Source: Terramyces sp. JEL0728 (taxonomy: Eukaryota; Chytridiomycota; Chytridiomycetes; Rhizophydiales; Terramycetaceae). Taken from it: a stretch of 64,000 nt of DNA. The DNA lies in contig JADIIU010000023.1 of the NCBI GenBank assembly GCA_027603945.1, forward strand, positions 62,001 through 126,000, written 5' to 3'. The notes under the pieces were generated by a model. That model worked only from the letters and a program-made list of their open reading frames with translations, ran no database searches and was not told the origin of the DNA. The translations under genes were made by a program, and so were the position numbers. Shown here piece by piece: positions 12,201-24,239 of this stretch; position 1 is the first letter of the stretch, and each line of letters starts with the position of its first letter.

Positions 12201-14642
12201 CTGCCAGCGGGTTCTCTGTCAGCCCTGGTGTTAACAGCCTTCAAATGACAAGTCAAATCTTCTTCCCATCTGCCCCACAAATCCCACCGGCTGTTGGTGC
12301 TTTTGTCAACGATGTTATCAAAAATTTCGGAAATACTCAAGAAAATTTTCTGGCTACCGGTATTGCTTTTGGTTTTGATGCAGCCCATAGCTTCAACCTG
12401 CTCAAGAAAACTAATATTAAAATTCCAACGACCTTGATTTTGAACCAAAAGAATTTGGATTTGGTTATGAAATATGTTGGGACAATTGATCCTTCTGTTC
12501 TCTTAAAGAGCGTTTCTCCGTCAAAGGCGCATATCTCTGCTTCTCAGAACGGCGAAATTATCGCAGACATTGCTGGATCAGTTAGCAACGTCAACCTCAC
12601 TGCTCAAGCTCAGATTGGATACGTTGAAACTAGTGCTTTGATTGACGGCAATCAGTAATTATTAATTAACATTTAGATTAGTTGGATTGAAAATTCCTAG
12701 TGGACTAAACATCGCAACCAAGGATAATGCAATTTCTTTGGCATTGGTAAACAACTTGCTGTTCAGTAATGATGCAAAGGTTAAAGGCTCTGTCAATACT
12801 TTGATCAATGGTATATTGAACAACGCTACACTAACTAACACTGTCGGTGCTGGCGGCTTCAAATTTGGTTCAGACAACTCTGCAGCCAACATTATTGATA
12901 CCTTCTCTCAAACTGCAGTTTCGCTTTCAGTTTCCAAGTTCCAGGGCCAAATCAACAGCTTGATTCAATATGTACTTGCCACCGTTCAAAATATCATTAG
13001 TGGAAAGTCTGATCCCAACGGTCCATTTGCAAAGGTTGCTATTGATATTCAGGGAGTTGACATTGATGTATTTGATGAAACCACTCTTGATATCAAGGCA
13101 ACTGCAGGAATCACTGGCTTGCCGTTCGACTTTGCTCTTGATATGCCGTATGTCTTCACATCCGTCAAGTATAACGATGCTGATTTCCTTAATAATACAG
13201 TTTTGGATACCAAATTTACAAACGGGGCATTCTCAACCCATGTCCTACCTAGCATGCCAATCAACAGGGATGCAGCCCAAAAAGTATTGACTATTCTCGG
13301 AAACATCTTGTTGCACAGACACGACCAAATTCTCGACACTATCACAATCGAAAAGCTTGGATTCGGCTTCTCTTCAGCTGTCCATGTTGAAACCTTTGAA
13401 GAATTCTCCTACAAGACTGCAGTCACCAAACCAATTGCCTCCATTGTTGACTACTTTGACCAAAAGAGACCGTTCGAACTGCACAACATCCAAGCGCAGT
13501 TGAACATGGATGGTGTAGATGTTGCTGTCAACTTTACTGTCCCTGCTCTTCCTTTGAACATGCTTGCATCTGCAACTGCTGGTGTTAGTTACATTGACAA
13601 AAACGGCAAGCCAAGTATTCAAGTTTGTAAAGTCCCAATCACTGGTATCAAATTACCTATTGTCAACATCATTCTTGTCCCTGAATTGATTCCTGATGGC
13701 ACTGGCCAAGCTTTCGTTCAAGCTCTCCCTCCTCTTCTTACATGGAACGACTTTTCAGGAAACGCTCAACTGGGCTACACTTCTCTTACTGGTTCTAACG
13801 GAAAGGTGTTTGACAGTCTTTCTCAGGCATGGTTTGAAGCTCCGTCACTCTACTTGTGGTCTCCTCTTGTTATCAACGTTGTTCCAACCTGGCCATGGGA
13901 TCCATCTCACTGGAATGATATTGTCATTCCAATCGAGGTCAAGCTTGCGTTCCTCAACAATGGTCCATTCCACCTTGACGTTGGCCACCTTGTTATCAAC
14001 ATCAATGACAAGATCGCCAACAGAGCCTTGTTGACGCTTGAAACTAAAGACAACCTTGTAATTATCAACAATCTCGAAGGTGGTGATCGTCAGTCTGTAG
14101 CTGGCCCTCCAACCATGGGTATTTTCAGAGCACTGATTCCATTTGCTGACTTTAATCCGATTAACTTTATCAATCTGATTACCCACTTGATTCAAAGCCC
14201 AACAAATACCTTTGGAGTTGACATCTCTCTTTACAGAAACGGCCAAGAGCTTCCATACTTTAAACCAATTCTAAATGAAATTATGGCTAGCGGCGTATTG
14301 GCACAATTAGTTCCATTCATCGGTGTTATCTTGAAGCATGTTCAATTGGCTGTATTGGGAGTTAACTTGAACACACTCCCAGTCATTGGCCCTCTTATAA
14401 ACTCTGCTGAAGACTGGCTTGGCAAGTTCATTGGAAAGATTACTCATCACAAGAGAGACACCATTGGAGCTGGAAACTCTACCGTATCTGGAAACGCTAC
14501 TCAATCTACAAACAGCAGTATCTCATCCTCTGCTGAATCTGCTGCTCTTGCCAAGAACATTTCTGTTGTCCCAATTGCCGGGAGCTTGTCTTCTGGGTCT
14601 ACCGTTTTCACTTCTGAAAACTTGATTATCCAAGGTTTCTAA
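6212..14642 (+). CDS. Giant single-pass protein with DUF3712-type repeats (Tag1-like architecture)
   Basis: Five exons (6212-6301, 6323-6599, 6622-9318, 9339-12654, 12677-14642) encode 2781 residues. A short basic N-terminus is followed by one membrane segment at about residues 60-83, then some 2690 residues of beta-rich, Asn/Thr/Ala-rich sequence with many N-x-S/T sites, consistent with a lumenal or extracellular domain. It is made of repeated units marked by GGGNLYFGLDSTPANVIDTF-like motifs (near 9450, 9950, 10940, 11880 and 12850) alternating with FGNTxENxL...FGFxxxxxFxxL motifs (near 10440, 11370 and 12330). These fit DUF3712 (PF12505), the LEA-like domain of fungal vacuolar membrane proteins such as yeast Tag1, which has the same cytosol-membrane-lumen layout and helps end autophagy. 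The Tag1 role is inference from architecture; a lipid-transport or wall role is also possible. Introns are 21, 22, 20 and 22 nt. AATAAA overlaps the stop. Confidence 0.8.
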
Positions 14643-14730
14643 ATAAAGTTTTTCAATGAATTTGGTTTTTGTCAATCAAGCGATCCTTTAGTATTTGCTG
14701 TGCCGTTTTTTGAACTTGCTCAAAATACGC

Positions 14731-15987
14731 ATGGAATTTCAAAAGTTGCAACGGTACTTGCTGGACACAATCCTAGAGCACCAGCGATATTTAGACCTTA
14801 CCGCGGAACACCTAGATGATTTCACTGAACTGATAACTGATCGATCGCTATTAAGGCGATTCATAAAGAAGCACAAAGATATCCCGACAGTTCAAGACAA
14901 GGTGATTGAGCATTTTGATTGGAGAATCAACCATAATATTGCCGGACTGAATTATACAACTGTTGGAGATTTGGTGCTGCAGTATTTGACTGATGGCATA
15001 TTCAGATTCCACAAGTACGATCTTATCGGAAGACCAGTATGTTATGTCCTGCCTAAATATTTCAAGAAAGAGAAAGGGATCGAAGGGTTAAAGAAAACGG
15101 TTGTCTACGCTTTAGAAATACTACGCAGATGGACGAGTGCGCAAGACAATTTTCAAGTATTAATAGTGATAGATTTGGAAAACTTTGGTCTAACTCAAAT
15201 GGTACATGAACACTAACAAGGATTATGAATCTGTGCCGCATCTATATGAAATTTTCAGGAATCACTACCCGCAGTTGGTTGGACAAGCAATTGTATTGAA
15301 TTATGGATGGATACATGCAGGGATTTGGAATTTCATAAGGACGCTATTATCTGCCGAAGCTAGAAGCAAGTTGAAGTTTATTAGCACTGAGCAATTGGTT
15401 GAATTCATACCAGAAGAAAATATTCCCGCATGTAAATAGTTGCTTATGTAGATTACGGTGGCTCAGATACTTCATACCCAGTACCGCCAGATATCTGTCC
15501 GATAATTCAAACGTATGGTGGATTGTTGAAAGGACAACGGACAGACGATCAGAAAAATATTAGACAACAGCTAGAGAAGAACCTGCATCAAATCCCACAC
15601 AGTCCTTATATATTAGATGGAGACTATTATTATGATGCAGTTGCAAAACCTGTCAAGTCAGCAGCAGACTTGCAGTCGCTCTTACATACACAATCAAAAT
15701 TTACTGGCGGTGGTTTCGGTCGAACTCTAAGTTCTTCGTCGCTAAGTACTCTGAAGAAACGCAAGTCTCTGGTTGGATTATCGAGTATCAGAATGACACC
15801 AACTAGCTCCACAAAATCACACTATGATGTCCCAATTGACGAGGATGAACCAAAGAAACGTAAGCGAGAGATTGTCCTGACGTTTATGCAAAGGTATTCC
15901 AAGAGATGGACCAGCGTCATACTGGTTTGTTTATTTGTATTATTTTTTGGGAGGACATTGTTTAATAAAATACGAGCGATTGCTTAA
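14731..15987 (+). CDS. CRAL-TRIO (Sec14-like) lipid-binding protein with C-terminal membrane anchor
   Basis: Exons 14731-15201, 15221-15431 and 15452-15987 give 405 residues. A CRAL-TRIO N-terminal helix region (LLRRFIKKHK, then RINHNI) is followed by the lipid-binding domain: the segment HKYDLIGRPVCYVLPKYF, the strand QVLIVIDLENFG and, after the first intron, NHYPQLVGQAIVLNYGWIHA, which matches the conserved YPE..... helix of Sec14 proteins. A Ser- and Lys-rich linker leads to a single C-terminal hydrophobic segment (SVILVCLFVLFFGRTLF), so the protein is probably tail-anchored, facing the cytosol. Sec14 proteins move or present phosphatidylinositol and other lipids; here the anchor suggests action at membrane contacts, which is inference. 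Introns are 19 and 20 nt. The stop codon overlaps the stop of the convergent epimerase gene by 3-4 bases. Confidence 0.85.
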
Positions 15988-17029
15988 CGGCTGAATCTGT
16001 ACTTTATTGAATGTGTTTGGCATTGTCCTTTTTTTAGAATAACTTTTGGGCTGTATTCGGGGATGTTTATAGAGTTTGGTGGATAGCTTGGTTCAATGCA
16101 GAATCCTGCGTACGGCTGGTACTGTTTATGAACTGATTTTGCTTTTAGTGAATCATCCAGCCAGTTACCAGTGTAAAATTGGAATCCTGGATAAGATGAG
16201 GTAGCTTCAAGCTGGATCTTTGTCTCTGGGCATTGCACTTGAATACTGCTGCCCAGGTAGTAATGGTCATAGCCTCTAAATTCTGCTATTTTCGGTAATT
16301 TGTCTCCTACGCGCTCATTTTTCAAAAACAGACTAGGTCGCTCTTTTGCAGTCAGCACTTTGCCGGTTGGTATTTGATTTCCATTCAATTCAAGTACCCC
16401 AGTTACATTCATATCGACAACATGGTCCACGACTGTTGGGCTCTTAAAGCCAGAGAGATTAAAGTAAGGATGGATGGTGATATTGGCACAGCTTTCTGGT
16501 CCATCCAACAATTCTGCTTGAGAGACAAACGTCAACTCCATATCATCAAGAGTCCAAGTACAGATGAATTTGACTGTTCCCGGATATTCATCATCTCATG
16601 TTAATATCAGATTACCCAAGTGTTTTGAAGTGTATGAGAATTGAACTTGTGGCGGATCCTGGGATACAATTTGATGATCCCAATATACTCTGGACAGCCC
16701 TTTTAGTCCGCCGTGAAGACTATTTGGCCCGTTGTTAATAGGTAGTTGGTACTCTTTCCCGCCCAGGGTAAACTTGCCATTTTCAGTTCTACATTAGATG
16801 AATCGTACCTGTTGCATAACCTGCCGATCACTTGTCCGAAATATGGTGAGTTCAGTGGTGGGTAATCGAGGGGATCGTCAAATCCAAGACAAATTTCAAC
16901 TCCATCAATCAACAGGCTTGTCATTGATATCCCGTAATTCAAAAACTTGGTTTTAATGTTTCCATGCTCCATTGTAATTTCGGTAATTGTGACAGAGCCA
17001 TTTTTGAATTCCTGCACAGAGATTGCCAT
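15984..17029 (-). CDS. galM: Aldose 1-epimerase (galactose mutarotase)
   Basis: Exons 17029-16809, 16788-16616 and 16594-15984 give 334 residues, the usual length. After splicing, the family signature GRLCNRTENGKFTLGGKEYQ is followed by LPINNGPNSLHGG, with the catalytic-site His. The second conserved His lies in ANITIHPYFNLSG, and the C-terminal AGFCIEPSYPPNSIN carries the catalytic-base Glu. The enzyme interconverts alpha and beta anomers of galactose and glucose, feeding the Leloir pathway in the cytosol. No other galactose-pathway gene is nearby. The 20-nt (16789-16808) and 21-nt (16595-16615) introns are strongly supported, because both splices fall inside conserved motifs. Confidence 0.95.
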
Positions 17030-17143
17030 TTAAAAACTTTAGCCCTTATGTTGCACAAATTCGGAGGAATCAGCTCAGCAATGGTATCAGGCAGGATGCT
17101 TGAACGCGACTTGTAAAATCAGAAATCGCGTTGTTTGCTGGCC

Positions 17144-20095
17144 ATGAGCAAAGTACTAGAGGAAGAGTAATAGCAAATTTAATCATAGCTACGATGAAGA
17201 TTATGAGCCTACTATAGACGGTAGCTTATTCTAACCGCTAGAAATCGAGGAATACGGCCAGTTTTTAGGCATGAACCCAAAATCTGAAAAACACTTGTTG
17301 TGGATAGCTAGAGAATCTTTAAAAGCCAAACTACCACCAGACTGGAAACCTTGGTACTCTATATTAATCTAGTCAAACTGGCGATGGAAATATTTATTAT
17401 TTCAACTTCAAGACGGGAGCAAGCAGTTGGGATCATCCGTGCGATGAATACTACAAGGAACTTTATCATAAAATATTAAAGGAAGGAGATCCAAAAGGTG
17501 AAATTAAAAGAAATGAAGAGCAGAAACGGAAGGCTGCAGCATCAACGAAGCCTTCAAGTGCTTCTCATTCATTTGTACCTAAAATACCAGACACTAAATC
17601 TAGCGATTCGGCAAGTTCAAAATCGCCAGTTAGGCATGATTTCAAAAAGTCTCCCCCTAAAACAATGATCAAGATTAATTCGATTGATGATTTTGAACTA
17701 TCTGATTCGAGCGGTGACAAGAAGATTGTAAAGCCAGTAATGAAACCATTGCCGTTGGAAGCAAAAGCTCTACCTTCACTTAAAATGGCGACTATTCCAA
17801 TTCTGGGTTCTAAACCTGTTCTCGATGATGTTGATGATTTTGATTCTGACGATAATGTCCCTAAAACGACAGTTTCCAAACAAACTGCCATCCCAAATAA
17901 CCTCAAAGAGCCAATACAAAAAACCACTATTCTACCTCCAAAAGATATTTCATCTATTTTGTCAAAAGGTGCTACTGATACTTCAAAAACTCCAATGTTG
18001 GATATCAAGAGCACATCAGAAGAGAAATTATATTCCAAACCGTCATTATTGATGAAACCAGGAGAAAAATCGTTCCCGCATTCATCTGTATTACAGCCAA
18101 AAGCAGATGATATTGATGGTTTTGACTCGTCATCTGAAGAAAGTAAACCTAAAAAAACAATACTCGAGGTCAAACCAATGTTGAAAAAAGAATCGCCTTC
18201 ACTTGCAGAAAAAGGAGCGAAAACAAACGATTTTCCACTAATGCAGAAACAAGAGTTGGGCCAAGCGAAATTACCGGTTAGTCAGGAACTGGAAGCTAAG
18301 AAGAAAGAGCTTGAACAAAAGACACTTGAAGAATTACAAGAATTTGAGAAGGGACAACAGAGAAAGGTCGAACAAAGGAAAGAGGAACTCGCAAATCAGT
18401 ATAACAGAAAGTTTGATCAGCTGCAAGATGAACAAGAATTGAATTTTACAAGAAAACAAAACGAGGTTTTACAAAATTTCAAAATCCAATTCAACAGTTT
18501 CCAAAACAAGTACGCCTTGCTATTTGATTCGGTTATTGAAGAATTGATCCACACTTCAGTCACATTCTCCATGGACAATTGCGATATTGAATTAAAACCG
18601 ATTCAAACAGAATATAAATCTGCAGACAAGATTGCCCACGAGCTTCAAACTGGTTTTGTTACTTTGGTCAAACAGAAATATTCACAGAGTGTTGATAGGT
18701 TAAAGGAAAAGACAAAAAAAGTCCTTGATGATTTTGAAGTTGACCAAGTTCAGAAGTTGGACGCTGTGAGGGCAAAGAAACGCAAGGAAGCGCTTTCTGT
18801 ATTAAGCCAAACGAATGATATGAAAATCTACAAAGTTTTGCAAGCGAGCGATGCTGGGAATGGCTATTTACGTAAAAGTACCAATCGTTAATTCTAGGCG
18901 TTGGAGATTTTATTTTGGCTGAAAGTGACATAGAAGCAGGTACCTTTACGGGTTACAACTTGACAACTCAAAAAGAAGGCAAACTATCCATCAATTCTGT
19001 TGAATTGGCCGATTTAAAACGAGAGGCAAGAGATAAAGCAGAAGAGAAAATTAGACACCAAAAAGTAAATGAAGCGCAAATAGAAGCCCAACTTGAAGAT
19101 CGCAAATTAGAAGAAAAGCGGTACGAAAATTCATTGAAATTTGCTGATCTACAAAGGGAGTATGAGGAGAAATTAAAGCGATACGACCAGGATATACTAG
19201 ATTTACAAAAAGAGCAAGTTGAAAAATACAACTCGACAAAAGCAATGTGGGATAGGAGATTACATGATCTTGAGACTTTGTATGAAGCCAAATTGGAAAC
19301 AATCAAGAAATCGCAAGAGATTGCAAAAGAGCAAATAGAAGCGGCTAGTGAAAGAAAAACTCCAAAGCTAGAAACATTCAGCTTCAAGGATGATAATTCT
19401 CACTCCTACTACAAAGGGAAACCGCTGTTATCATACACTCCGGACGATTTCGATGTAACGAATGACAATCATCTGGAGTTCTCAAGCTCGTCATCGATAT
19501 CCGAGTTTGAAAAATTTAGCACCGCTTTGAAAATGGAAGGAAAGCATATTAGAAAAACAAAAGAGTATCTTTACAAGCAAAAGCAGGATATTGCGGATGT
19601 GCTCGCTGACACAGATTTTGATGAGCGCTACAAAGAACGTCTGGGGTTGGGGGTCAGGAAAGAGTATGACGCTCATCCAAATATTATTAATATACATTCA
19701 CCAATGCCACATCTGCAATCGCCAGGTTTACGATCGGAATATCCTGACATCAATGTCAACCTACACAGCCATGAAATGAACCGCCAGGAAAGAGAAATAA
19801 TGTAATATCTTATTAATCTAGTCCAAAACTGCAAACTGAAATTGACTCGCGCGTTGAAAAGCAAAATAGCTATCTTCAGCAGATAGAGGAAGAATTAAAC
19901 CAGCTGACAAAAGTATTAAAACAGAAAACAGTCTCTGTCGAACCGTCTGCGAGACACAAATCTTACGCAGCCGCTAGTATTAGAAATAGAAGGGGAAATG
20001 AAAACATTTGGAAAAAGGAACAAAAGCGAACCGAAGCAGTGGTGATTGAACATCAAGACTGGCTAAACCAATTACCCAACAAGCTAATCCTATAG
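17144..20095 (+). CDS. CEP164: CEP164-like centriolar distal appendage protein
   Basis: Six exons (17144-17166, 17189-17220, 17242-17353, 17373-18877, 18898-19801, 19822-20095) give 949 residues. Once the first three tiny introns are removed, residues 19-90 read EIEEYGQFLGMNPKSEKHL, then LPPDWKPCQTGDGNIYYFNF and GASSWDHPCDEYY: a WW domain inside the conserved CEP164 N-terminus (the human protein has WKPCQD..GDIYYFN and SxWDHPCDE). An acidic/Ser-rich linker with repeated DDxDxFDSD-like motifs and over 450 residues of coiled coil follow, again as in CEP164. CEP164 sits on distal appendages of the mother centriole and is needed for docking and growth of the cilium, so this gene indicates a flagellated life stage. 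Introns are 22, 21, 19, 20 and 20 nt. Exons 1 and 2 are only 23 and 32 nt. Confidence 0.88.
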
Positions 20096-20098
20096 AAT

Positions 20099-20470
20099 TT
20101 ATTTGTCCGTATTAATTTGCTTTAATATATTTCCTAGCCTTCTTTTCGCATTCTCATATAATTCACTTGTATCCTTCTTTTCCTCCTTCTTTTCTTCTAT
20201 ATTTGCATCCCATTTATAATCGCTCCGACTGCCAATTGTGTCTAGTATCTGATAACTGGCTTCTTCCAGACTGTACAGGTTATCAACGTTGACAGCGCTG
20301 ATTTGTAGTGCAGGATACAATGTTCTTTTTGGGTTTACGATTTTTGTTTCCAGGATAGATGACTGTGAGAGGAATTCCTGGATATCTTGGTTGTCAAGTT
20401 GCTTGCTGGACTGCTGGAACTGAGCTGATTCGTGGAATTTTGAGGTTATATTTTGATTAGAGCTTTTCAT
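20099..20470 (-). CDS. Small hypothetical protein
   Basis: A 123-residue reading frame starting at ATG 20470. I do not recognise the family. The N-terminal half is rich in Gln, Ser and Asn; the centre has a short ordered stretch (ALQISAVNVDNLYSLEEASY); the C-terminal half is Lys/Glu-rich and probably a coiled coil (EEKKEEKKDTSELYENAKRR). There is no signal peptide or membrane segment. The stop codon lies 3 nt from that of the convergent CEP164-like gene. The frame could be extended upstream only through a non-ATG codon, so I use the ATG. Confidence 0.6.
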   Translation of the reverse strand: MKSSNQNITSKFHESAQFQQSSKQLDNQDIQEFLSQSSILETKIVNPKRTLYPALQISAVNVDNLYSLEEASYQILDTIGSRSDYKWDANIEEKKEEKKDTSELYENAKRRLGNILKQINTDK

Positions 20471-20721
20471 TTTGACAGAGATTTTTTGGAGATGACAGAC
20501 ACATGTCAGCACATAGGGTTTAGATTAATTACTCTCATTTGTAATTGTATCCGCAGAGGATTTTTATTATCCTGCAGTTATCGCCGAATTATTGAGTTAT
20601 GTTGCGGTATACTCATCGTCGGCATGCCTCGGTGTACAGGAATAATTCAATGCAAAGGCTCCTGCCGACTTGTCCTAGTAGATCTACTGTTTTTTGGCAG
20701 TTGAATTCTTGGCCAAAAAAT

Positions 20722-21581
20722 ATGAATCCACATGAAGGACTTTATTTAAGTTTCAGGCAATCCATCAGCAATCTGATCGACAGGATAACTACAAACCAGG
20801 ATTACACGCTACAGCTGCAGTCATTTACATTTTGTTTAGAGCAGATACTAACGCATGGCTTCATTGATTCATTTTCGTTCTTGAAAAAGAAGACCTTGTG
20901 GGAATTTATATCGTCGATAAAGGACGAACTCATTGATATTGTTTCACATATGTCTGATGATGATACGGTGCGTGTTCAAATATTCATCAAGATGTGTCTG
21001 ATGCGATCTGTATTGGCAACGCATTTGAATAATTTATACTCGCAGGATAATCTTTCAAATTGGTAACTGGTAATAATATCAGGTATGATGAATCTGCTTT
21101 TATGCGAAATCTAGATATGCGATCAGCTGTTCTTGGACTGTTGGATGGGCTAAACAAACTAGAGTTTAATATATACATCAAGGAGGAACCCAAAAAGTTG
21201 AGACCAATGAAATCAATCACAGATTTTGGTTCTAGTCTATTAAAGAATGGCGATTATTTGGTTAAATCTGGAATTAATGTCGGGATAAACGTGTTTGACA
21301 AAGTCCAGCATCAAGTCAAAGAAACAGGTAATGAGATTCTAAAGCTAGCGCAAGTAGGTGCTAGTTATCTCCATAAAGACAAAGATCCCCAAATAGAAAA
21401 GTTGGAGCAGACCATTCTGGAGCTAATACAAGAAAAAGCAAAAATGACTAAAGAGTATGAAGAACTGCAAAAGCAAAAGATGCAACTGGAAGTAGAAATG
21501 ATTGGACTAAAGATGTCTCGCGATAAAGAAGTGCAAGGTCTTCGAAATGAAATCGCCAAACTGCAAAAACAAAATTCTTAA
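20722..21581 (+). CDS. RUN-domain and coiled-coil protein
   Basis: Exons 20722-21062 and 21083-21581 give 279 residues. Residues 1-150 form a RUN domain: an early SISNLIDRI helix, FCLEQILTHGF (compare LC..LE.IL.HGL in the family), then WEFI, and after the 20-nt intron WYDESAFMRNLDMRSAVLG, the conserved W-Y/RNE end of the domain, whose two halves are joined only when the intron is removed. A C-terminal coiled coil follows (KLEQTILELIQEKAKMTKEY onward). RUN proteins bind Rab, Rap or Arf-like GTPases and link vesicles to motors or to autophagy; RUFY-like proteins share the RUN plus coiled-coil plan. No FYVE domain is present. Partner GTPase is unknown. Confidence 0.85.
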
Positions 21582-21605
21582 TACAATTTTCATGTTAAAT
21601 ATTTA

Positions 21606-23693
21606 TTACAGGTATATTCCGTTTCTGGATGTTTCTTCGTTGTGAGCAGCCTGAACCGCCTGATCGATCGTACGGAAGATGTACTGCTTGGCAAATACAG
21701 CTTGGGTGCCATACTTTTCCAATCGGTCCTGCTCGATAACTCTGCTTGTGCGAGAAACATGGAAATCTGGATTTTCTGCATTTGCAACCACAGGCGTGAT
21801 TTCATGGTTTGGTTTCAATAGGTTGATGAAATACACCAGTATATGTTCGAAATGAGGACGGACATGGGCAAAATAGAATGGCACTCTTCTGCCAGCGTAG
21901 CTCTCCACGTCTTTTCTGATATCAACTAGCGTTTGTAAGCCTGTTGCATCAATGTTGTTTACAGCAGAGAAATCAAACACAACAGCTTCAAGCACTGGTA
22001 ATTCTTTCGAAGAGCTATTGTCCCACACGCCTTCAGTTTCAAGCTTTATAGCTGCATCAACTTTGCACCACAGACGATCAGCTAACCCTGCCTTTCCATT
22101 ATATCTAGTTTGTTTCTGAATTTCGGTATTGACGTAGTTTGTGATGTAGTTGGCGTTTGGATATGTCAAAGCCTCTTCGATTCTGAATACTATAATACCT
22201 GGTGGGGGTGGAACTGCATCTACTTCATCATCATCTTGCTTAATAGTTTCTACACCAGACCATCCCCCTGCACTATCTCTGACAAGGGTATAGGCATTTG
22301 GACGGGCAACGCGATAGAGTACGACCAACAAAGCAAAGGTAACACTGCTGTAAATAGCAGTTTCAATGGAAAAGAATATCGTGATGACAAATGCAATGAG
22401 GAAGGACAAGAAATCATAGAACTCAATGTTCCACAGTTCTACCAATAATGCTGGACGACTGATCAAATCAATGATGGCTGCAATGATCATTGCGGACAGT
22501 GCCGCACTTGGGATGTAATAAAAGGCAGGAGTGATAACATAGATGGCCAAGAGCACAATCAGCGCAGTAATTACTCCAGCAGCAGGTGTTTTAACGCCTG
22601 ATCTAGACTTGATTGACGATCTGGAGAAGGAACCCGTTGCAGCAAAACCACCAAAGAACGGAGCAAGAACATTGGTAACACCAAGAGCAATGATTTCCTG
22701 GTTTGGATCTACACGATAGCCGTTCAATCTGCCAAACGATTTGGTAACTGCAACATGTTCCAAAACACTGACAAGGAAGACAGATACGGCTGTTGATGCG
22801 AGACTTCCAAACTGATTCAAGTTAGGAACGTGAATATAATTCAGACCAGTTGGGACAGTACCTACAATTTTGAACTTTGACTTGGATAGGTTTGCATTGA
22901 CACCGTAGCTAACAAGCGTGAACAAGATGATTGCAACAGCATTTGCAGCCTGTCCAATCCAAATAGCCCACTTATGACCTCTTTGGACCAAAAAGTAAGT
23001 TGCGAGTCTGAAAATGATGATAAGAGCCAGAGTGGACAAACCAATGACAATATCAAAGTTAATGTTGTTGAAGGCAGCACAGGTGTTATACAAGACCAAG
23101 TAAGCAGGATCGTTAGTGTTGATGTTTGGAATCCCGAATAATCCTGCAATTTGGCCAATGATAATTTGGAATGCAGCACCAGAGGTAAATCCGGCAATAA
23201 CTGGAATAGGAATCAAGTCTACAATAATACCCAAACGTAAGAGCCCAACAATCAACTGATAAATTCCAGTAATGACTGCTAGCGAGAGAGAATAACTGAC
23301 AATGTCCATTCCAAGGCCTTTGGCATTTGCAGCTAGCAGTTGGCCAGACAGTTGGGATAATACAGCTGTTGGCCCGATAGTTACATCCTTGGATGTTGCA
23401 AATAGAAAGTAGGTAATGACCCCGACAAACGAAGTATACAATCCGTACTGTACTGGAAGACCAGCTAGCTTGGCGTATGACAGAGACTTGAATTAATAAC
23501 CAAATACCTGAGGGATAACCAACATGCCAACTGTTGTCCCGGCAACCAGATCGTGCAAGAACCAGTCCAAGTTATATCTTCCAATCCAAGTAAGAACAGG
23601 GAACAAGCTAGCAACATAAGTTTTTGCGTTCTGCGGGAGATTCTTCCCAGTCTCTTTGAGTGAAGCCTTTAGTGATTCCGAGGTGATTCTCAT
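21606..23693 (-). CDS. SulP (SLC26-type) sulfate permease, copy 1
   Basis: Two exons, 23693-23508 and 23486-21606, give 688 residues. The splice restores the SulP signature PQSLSYAKLAGLPVQYGLYT. About 12 membrane segments follow, with FGRLNGYRVDPNQEIIALG, FSRSSIKSRSGVKTPAAG and YIPSAALSAMIIAAIIDL typical of the family, then a C-terminal STAS domain (EAVVFDFSAVNNIDATGLQT). SulP proteins carry sulfate or related anions with protons across the plasma membrane. The 21-nt intron (23487-23507) is in the same place as the 20-nt intron of the neighbouring copy, and both first exons are 186 nt, so the intron predates the duplication. Parts of this gene are identical at nucleotide level to the other copy (see findings). 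Confidence 0.95.
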
Positions 23694-24239
23694 TTATTTT
23701 GTCTCTGGGGATTCTTCCCTTTTTATCTTGGAACTGGCAATTTGTCATTTCTGGGAATTCTTGCGCAACTGAATTAAGTTGTCATCCAGTAGAGATGCAA
23801 TGCAAAATTGCGTGATTTACGCTAATATTGCGATTTTAGGAAACATGGAAAACAAAAGAAAATTTGCTACAAAGACAGAAACTTGGTAAGAGTGAGGGAG
23901 GGATATTCAGAAGGATTATCGCTAGACAAGAACGTGTTGCTTTGGGGATTTTTCTGGTATTCCTTGATTTCACTTTGCATGCCACATTGACTAATCACTT
24001 TTTCATCTACAACCAAGGGCTCCCCATCCATGAATAACGCAATTGCTCTGAATTGAACGTAATATGGGTCAATGCATTCACATGGCGATTATGGAATAGG
24101 AGTTATTGAACAGAGAATATCGGTTTGAGAACATATTTTTATGGATTGGTTATTAGCGGTAATAATAGGTCTAAATGCCATTGGAATCAGACACTCCAAC
24201 TGAATATAATGCTAAACAAAGAAATTACTATTCAGTTTA
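23694..24239. other. Intergenic region between tandem SulP genes
   Basis: A 546-nt spacer upstream of SulP copy 1 and downstream of copy 2. A purine-rich stretch like ATAAAAAGGG, read on the minus strand, lies 30 nt or so upstream of the copy 1 start and may be a TATA-like element. No gene or repeat is visible. Confidence 0.35.

Noticed and set aside
7373..14504. Numerous antisense ORFs within the giant DUF3712 gene
   Set aside because: Shadow frames of a biased, repeat-rich coding sequence; no independent features.
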